A DNA stretch of 43,661 nt, from positions 1 through 43,661 of the forward strand of contig CAJUQY010000022.1 in assembly GCA_910588815.1 (NCBI GenBank), written 5' to 3'. The stretch is from an uncultured Lachnospiraceae bacterium. Its GTDB lineage: Bacteria > Bacillota > Clostridia > Lachnospirales > Lachnospiraceae. Both the position numbers and the translations under genes were made by a program. Within the stretch, counting starts at the first letter, position 1, and each line of letters begins with the position of its first letter. Shown piece after piece: positions 41,936 to 43,661 of this stretch. A model generated the notes under the pieces. The model saw only the letters and a list, made by a program, of their open reading frames with translations, was not told the DNA's origin and ran no database searches.

Positions 41936-43525
41936 TTACCCGTATAGTTTCCGGTAAGTAGCCGGCTTCACTCCCGTATCCTTTTCAAAGGTTCTGGTAA
42001 AATGTTTGATGTCGTTATAACCGACCCTCCGGCAAATGGCTGACACCGGCTCGTTGGTTTCCCGCAGGAGAAGCTTGGCCTGTTCCATTCTGAGATGGAT
42101 CAGGTACTTCGCAAAGCCCTCCCCCTCCGTCTTTTTAAAAAGGACACTGAAATAAGCCGGATTCAGGCCCACATGGCCACTGACCTCCTCCAGGGTAATC
42201 GGGTCGCTGAAATGGTTCTGGATATATTCCTTCGCCTGGCGAATGGGCCGGTCCGCATCATTCTCATGCTTTTTCCGGAGGGTTCCAAGGTGAGTCTCCA
42301 AAAGGGCCTCGAGAAGGAGAAACAGCTCTTCCGTGCTGTGGCACCACTCGCACTGTTCGTCAAATTCCCGCAAAAGCTCCGTGCGGCCGGTGAGTTCCAG
42401 ACGGCTGAAAAACAGGCTGGCGCAGGAATGGACCATCTCCAGCACCTCATACCCCCGCACCTCCCGCATGGCTTTCACGGCGCCGGAAAGCTCCAGGACG
42501 GCGGCCTTCGCCTCTTCGAGGCTGATCACCTCCACCGCATGGGTAATGTTTCTCAGATATTTGTCCAGAAGCTTCCGCTCATGGAGTGCAGAAGGCTCCG
42601 GCATCCGTTCCAAAATCCTGCCGCTCCCCTTCACCAGCCGCTCTTTGACGGCCACCGACGCCTCATACATGGACAGCTTAAGCTCCTCCGGATCTGCCGC
42701 CGCCCGCCCCACGGCAAGGGAAAACTTCACCGGCCCGTAGAGATCCTGCTGAGATTTGAGCTGGTTCAGGCAGTCCTTGAGCCCCCTTCTCACTTCCTCC
42801 TTTTTCCCTGTTTCATAGTTCAAAAATCCCACATAGGAGGAGCCGGCACGGCCGAATACCAGTTCCGTGCACCTGGGGCGCAAACTGCTTTCCAAAATGC
42901 TGTCCGCCTTTTCCATAATGACGGAAAGCCCCGCTTCCGTGAAGGCCGACGACGGGCCGTCCAGCTTCAGCCAGACCGCCTGGAAAATTCCGGATTCCAC
43001 CGGAAGATAGTAGGCCTCCTGAAGAGCGGCGACGGACAGGGTTTCTCCCTTTCCGGATACCAGCTGGTCAATGAGCCCCGCCCGAAGCCGTTTTAAATCC
43101 TTTTCGCTTTTCCTGAACAGCCCCCCGCCGCTCTTCGTCATGGCCTGCCTGGCAAAAATCCGATCTTTGAATTTTTGGAGCGTGGTATTTAATTCCTCCT
43201 GATCAATGGGCTTTAACAGATAGTCTCCCACCCCGAATTTAATGGCCGTCTGAGCGTATTCAAAATAGGCATAGCCGCTGATAATCACAATCTCCAGCGC
43301 CGGATCGCTCTTTTTGATCTCTTCAATCAGATCCAGGCCGCTGCAGCCGGGCATCCGAATGTCCGTGATCAGAATATCCGGATGAAGCTCCTTTGCCAGC
43401 CTGATGGCCTCCGGGCCGTTCCCGGCAACGCCTGCGATCTCCATGTCCAGCGCCTTCCAGTCCACCAGCGCCGCGATCAGCTTACAGATCCGTTCCTCGT
43501 CGTCTGCAATCATTACACGCAGCAT
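41936..43525 (-). CDS. YesN-type response regulator with AraC DNA-binding domain
   Basis: 529 residues from ATG 43525 (GGAGGG eight bases upstream; GTG 43528 is an alternative). Receiver with D8/D9, phospho-acceptor D55 (ITDIRMPG) and YLLKP Lys; a long variable centre; and an AraC domain at the end with LEEVSGHVGLNPAYFSVLFKK and VGYNDIKHFTRTFEKDTG. First gene of regulator-kinase-pseudo-ATPase. It should act on sugar or transport genes, but no target lies nearby in the window. Confidence 0.9.
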   Translation of the reverse strand: MLRVMIADDEERICKLIAALVDWKALDMEIAGVAGNGPEAIRLAKELHPDILITDIRMPGCSGLDLIEEIKKSDPALEIVIISGYAYFEYAQTAIKFGVGDYLLKPIDQEELNTTLQKFKDRIFARQAMTKSGGGLFRKSEKDLKRLRAGLIDQLVSGKGETLSVAALQEAYYLPVESGIFQAVWLKLDGPSSAFTEAGLSVIMEKADSILESSLRPRCTELVFGRAGSSYVGFLNYETGKKEEVRRGLKDCLNQLKSQQDLYGPVKFSLAVGRAAADPEELKLSMYEASVAVKERLVKGSGRILERMPEPSALHERKLLDKYLRNITHAVEVISLEEAKAAVLELSGAVKAMREVRGYEVLEMVHSCASLFFSRLELTGRTELLREFDEQCEWCHSTEELFLLLEALLETHLGTLRKKHENDADRPIRQAKEYIQNHFSDPITLEEVSGHVGLNPAYFSVLFKKTEGEGFAKYLIHLRMEQAKLLLRETNEPVSAICRRVGYNDIKHFTRTFEKDTGVKPATYRKLYG

Positions 43526-43557
43526 CACATCTGCCCTCCCCCGTTCTTTCTTCTTTT

Positions 43558-43587
43558 ATTGTAACCGAAACCTGCTTTCTCTGGCAA
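43558..43587 (-). promoter_or_regulatory. Promoter of the regulator-kinase-pseudo-ATPase operon
   Basis: TTGCCA (43587-43582) and TACAAT (43563-43558) on the minus strand, 18 bases apart, about 33 bases before the ATG. It lies between the operon and a terminator of the next unit. Confidence 0.6.
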
Positions 43588-43602
43588 GTATTCCTTATAA
43601 GG

Positions 43603-43658
43603 AAAAAGGAACTGTCGCTTTAACGATTGAATAATCGTGAAGCGGCAGCTTCCTTTTT
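43603..43658. terminator. Bidirectional terminator at the window edge
   Basis: A long hairpin with AAAAAGGA/TCCTTTTT outer arms and an inner CGCTT-ACGATT / AATCGT-AAGCG stem. A-run before and T-run after make it a terminator in either orientation. It probably ends a gene to the right of the window and isolates the two-component operon. Confidence 0.8.
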
Positions 43659-43661
43659 GCC

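Noticed and set aside
42095..43096. Plus-strand open frame of 333 codons opposite the response regulator
   Set aside because: Shadow of the AraC-type regulator gene; no SD, low-complexity His/Arg/Pro-rich translation.

Overview
The window is chromosomal DNA of moderately high GC from a Gram-positive anaerobe, most likely a Lachnospiraceae-type clostridium. The signs are strong AGGAGG ribosome binding sites, frequent GTG/TTG starts, several YesM/YesN-type two-component systems, an ECF-type ThiT preceded by a TPP riboswitch, a lipoprotein galactose-binding protein with a Glu/Ala/Thr-rich linker, a corrinoid methyltransferase operon, and a DNRLRE/RHS secreted protein. No rRNA, tRNA, CRISPR array or intact transposase was seen.

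Layout. 1-1349: end of a polysaccharide deacetylase, a TPP riboswitch with a terminator/SD hairpin, and thiT. 1355-9748 (minus): HPt protein, a REC/HD-GYP/PAS/GGDEF protein, a large secreted DNRLRE/YD-repeat protein, a small Cys-containing protein, a CDF metal transporter and truA. 9826-15499: a TetR regulator diverging from a corrinoid methyl-transfer operon (UroD-family methyltransferase, a 41-codon ORF, a pterin-dependent methyltransferase, a B12 protein, a RACE-type reductive activator and DUF2284). 15500-18740: an unstable mosaic holding a DinJ/YafQ toxin-antitoxin pair, a decayed second DUF2284 copy, truncated foreign fragments, a HipA-like kinase and two exact 58-bp hairpin repeats. The order suggests an old tandem duplication of a DUF2284-HipA-hairpin unit.

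18810-28048 (minus) is a galactose uptake and sensing locus. A YesN-type regulator, a YesM-type kinase and two membrane-anchored periplasmic-binding proteins are followed by a terminator and then mglB-mglA-mglC. I infer that the anchored MglB-like protein presents sugar to the kinase and that the regulator controls mglBAC, as described for XylFII-LytS in clostridia. 28092-29782 carries an L-cysteine desulfidase/UPF0597-type protein preceded by a remnant or recoded small gene with an in-frame TGA.

29783-38264 (minus) holds purE-purM-purN-purD, an M29-type aminopeptidase, small membrane proteins, an HD phosphohydrolase, VanZ and pyrE. 38519-39487 is a plus-strand DUF368 transporter whose 3' end overlaps, tail to tail by about 200 bp, the last gene of a minus-strand operon (43525-39285). 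That operon encodes a YesN-type regulator, a LytS/YesM-type kinase with almost no extracellular domain, and a two-domain sugar-ABC ATPase homologue in which every nucleotide-binding motif appears destroyed. This three-gene set is the best candidate for an undescribed system: a catalytically dead transport ATPase that may have become a signalling partner of the kinase.
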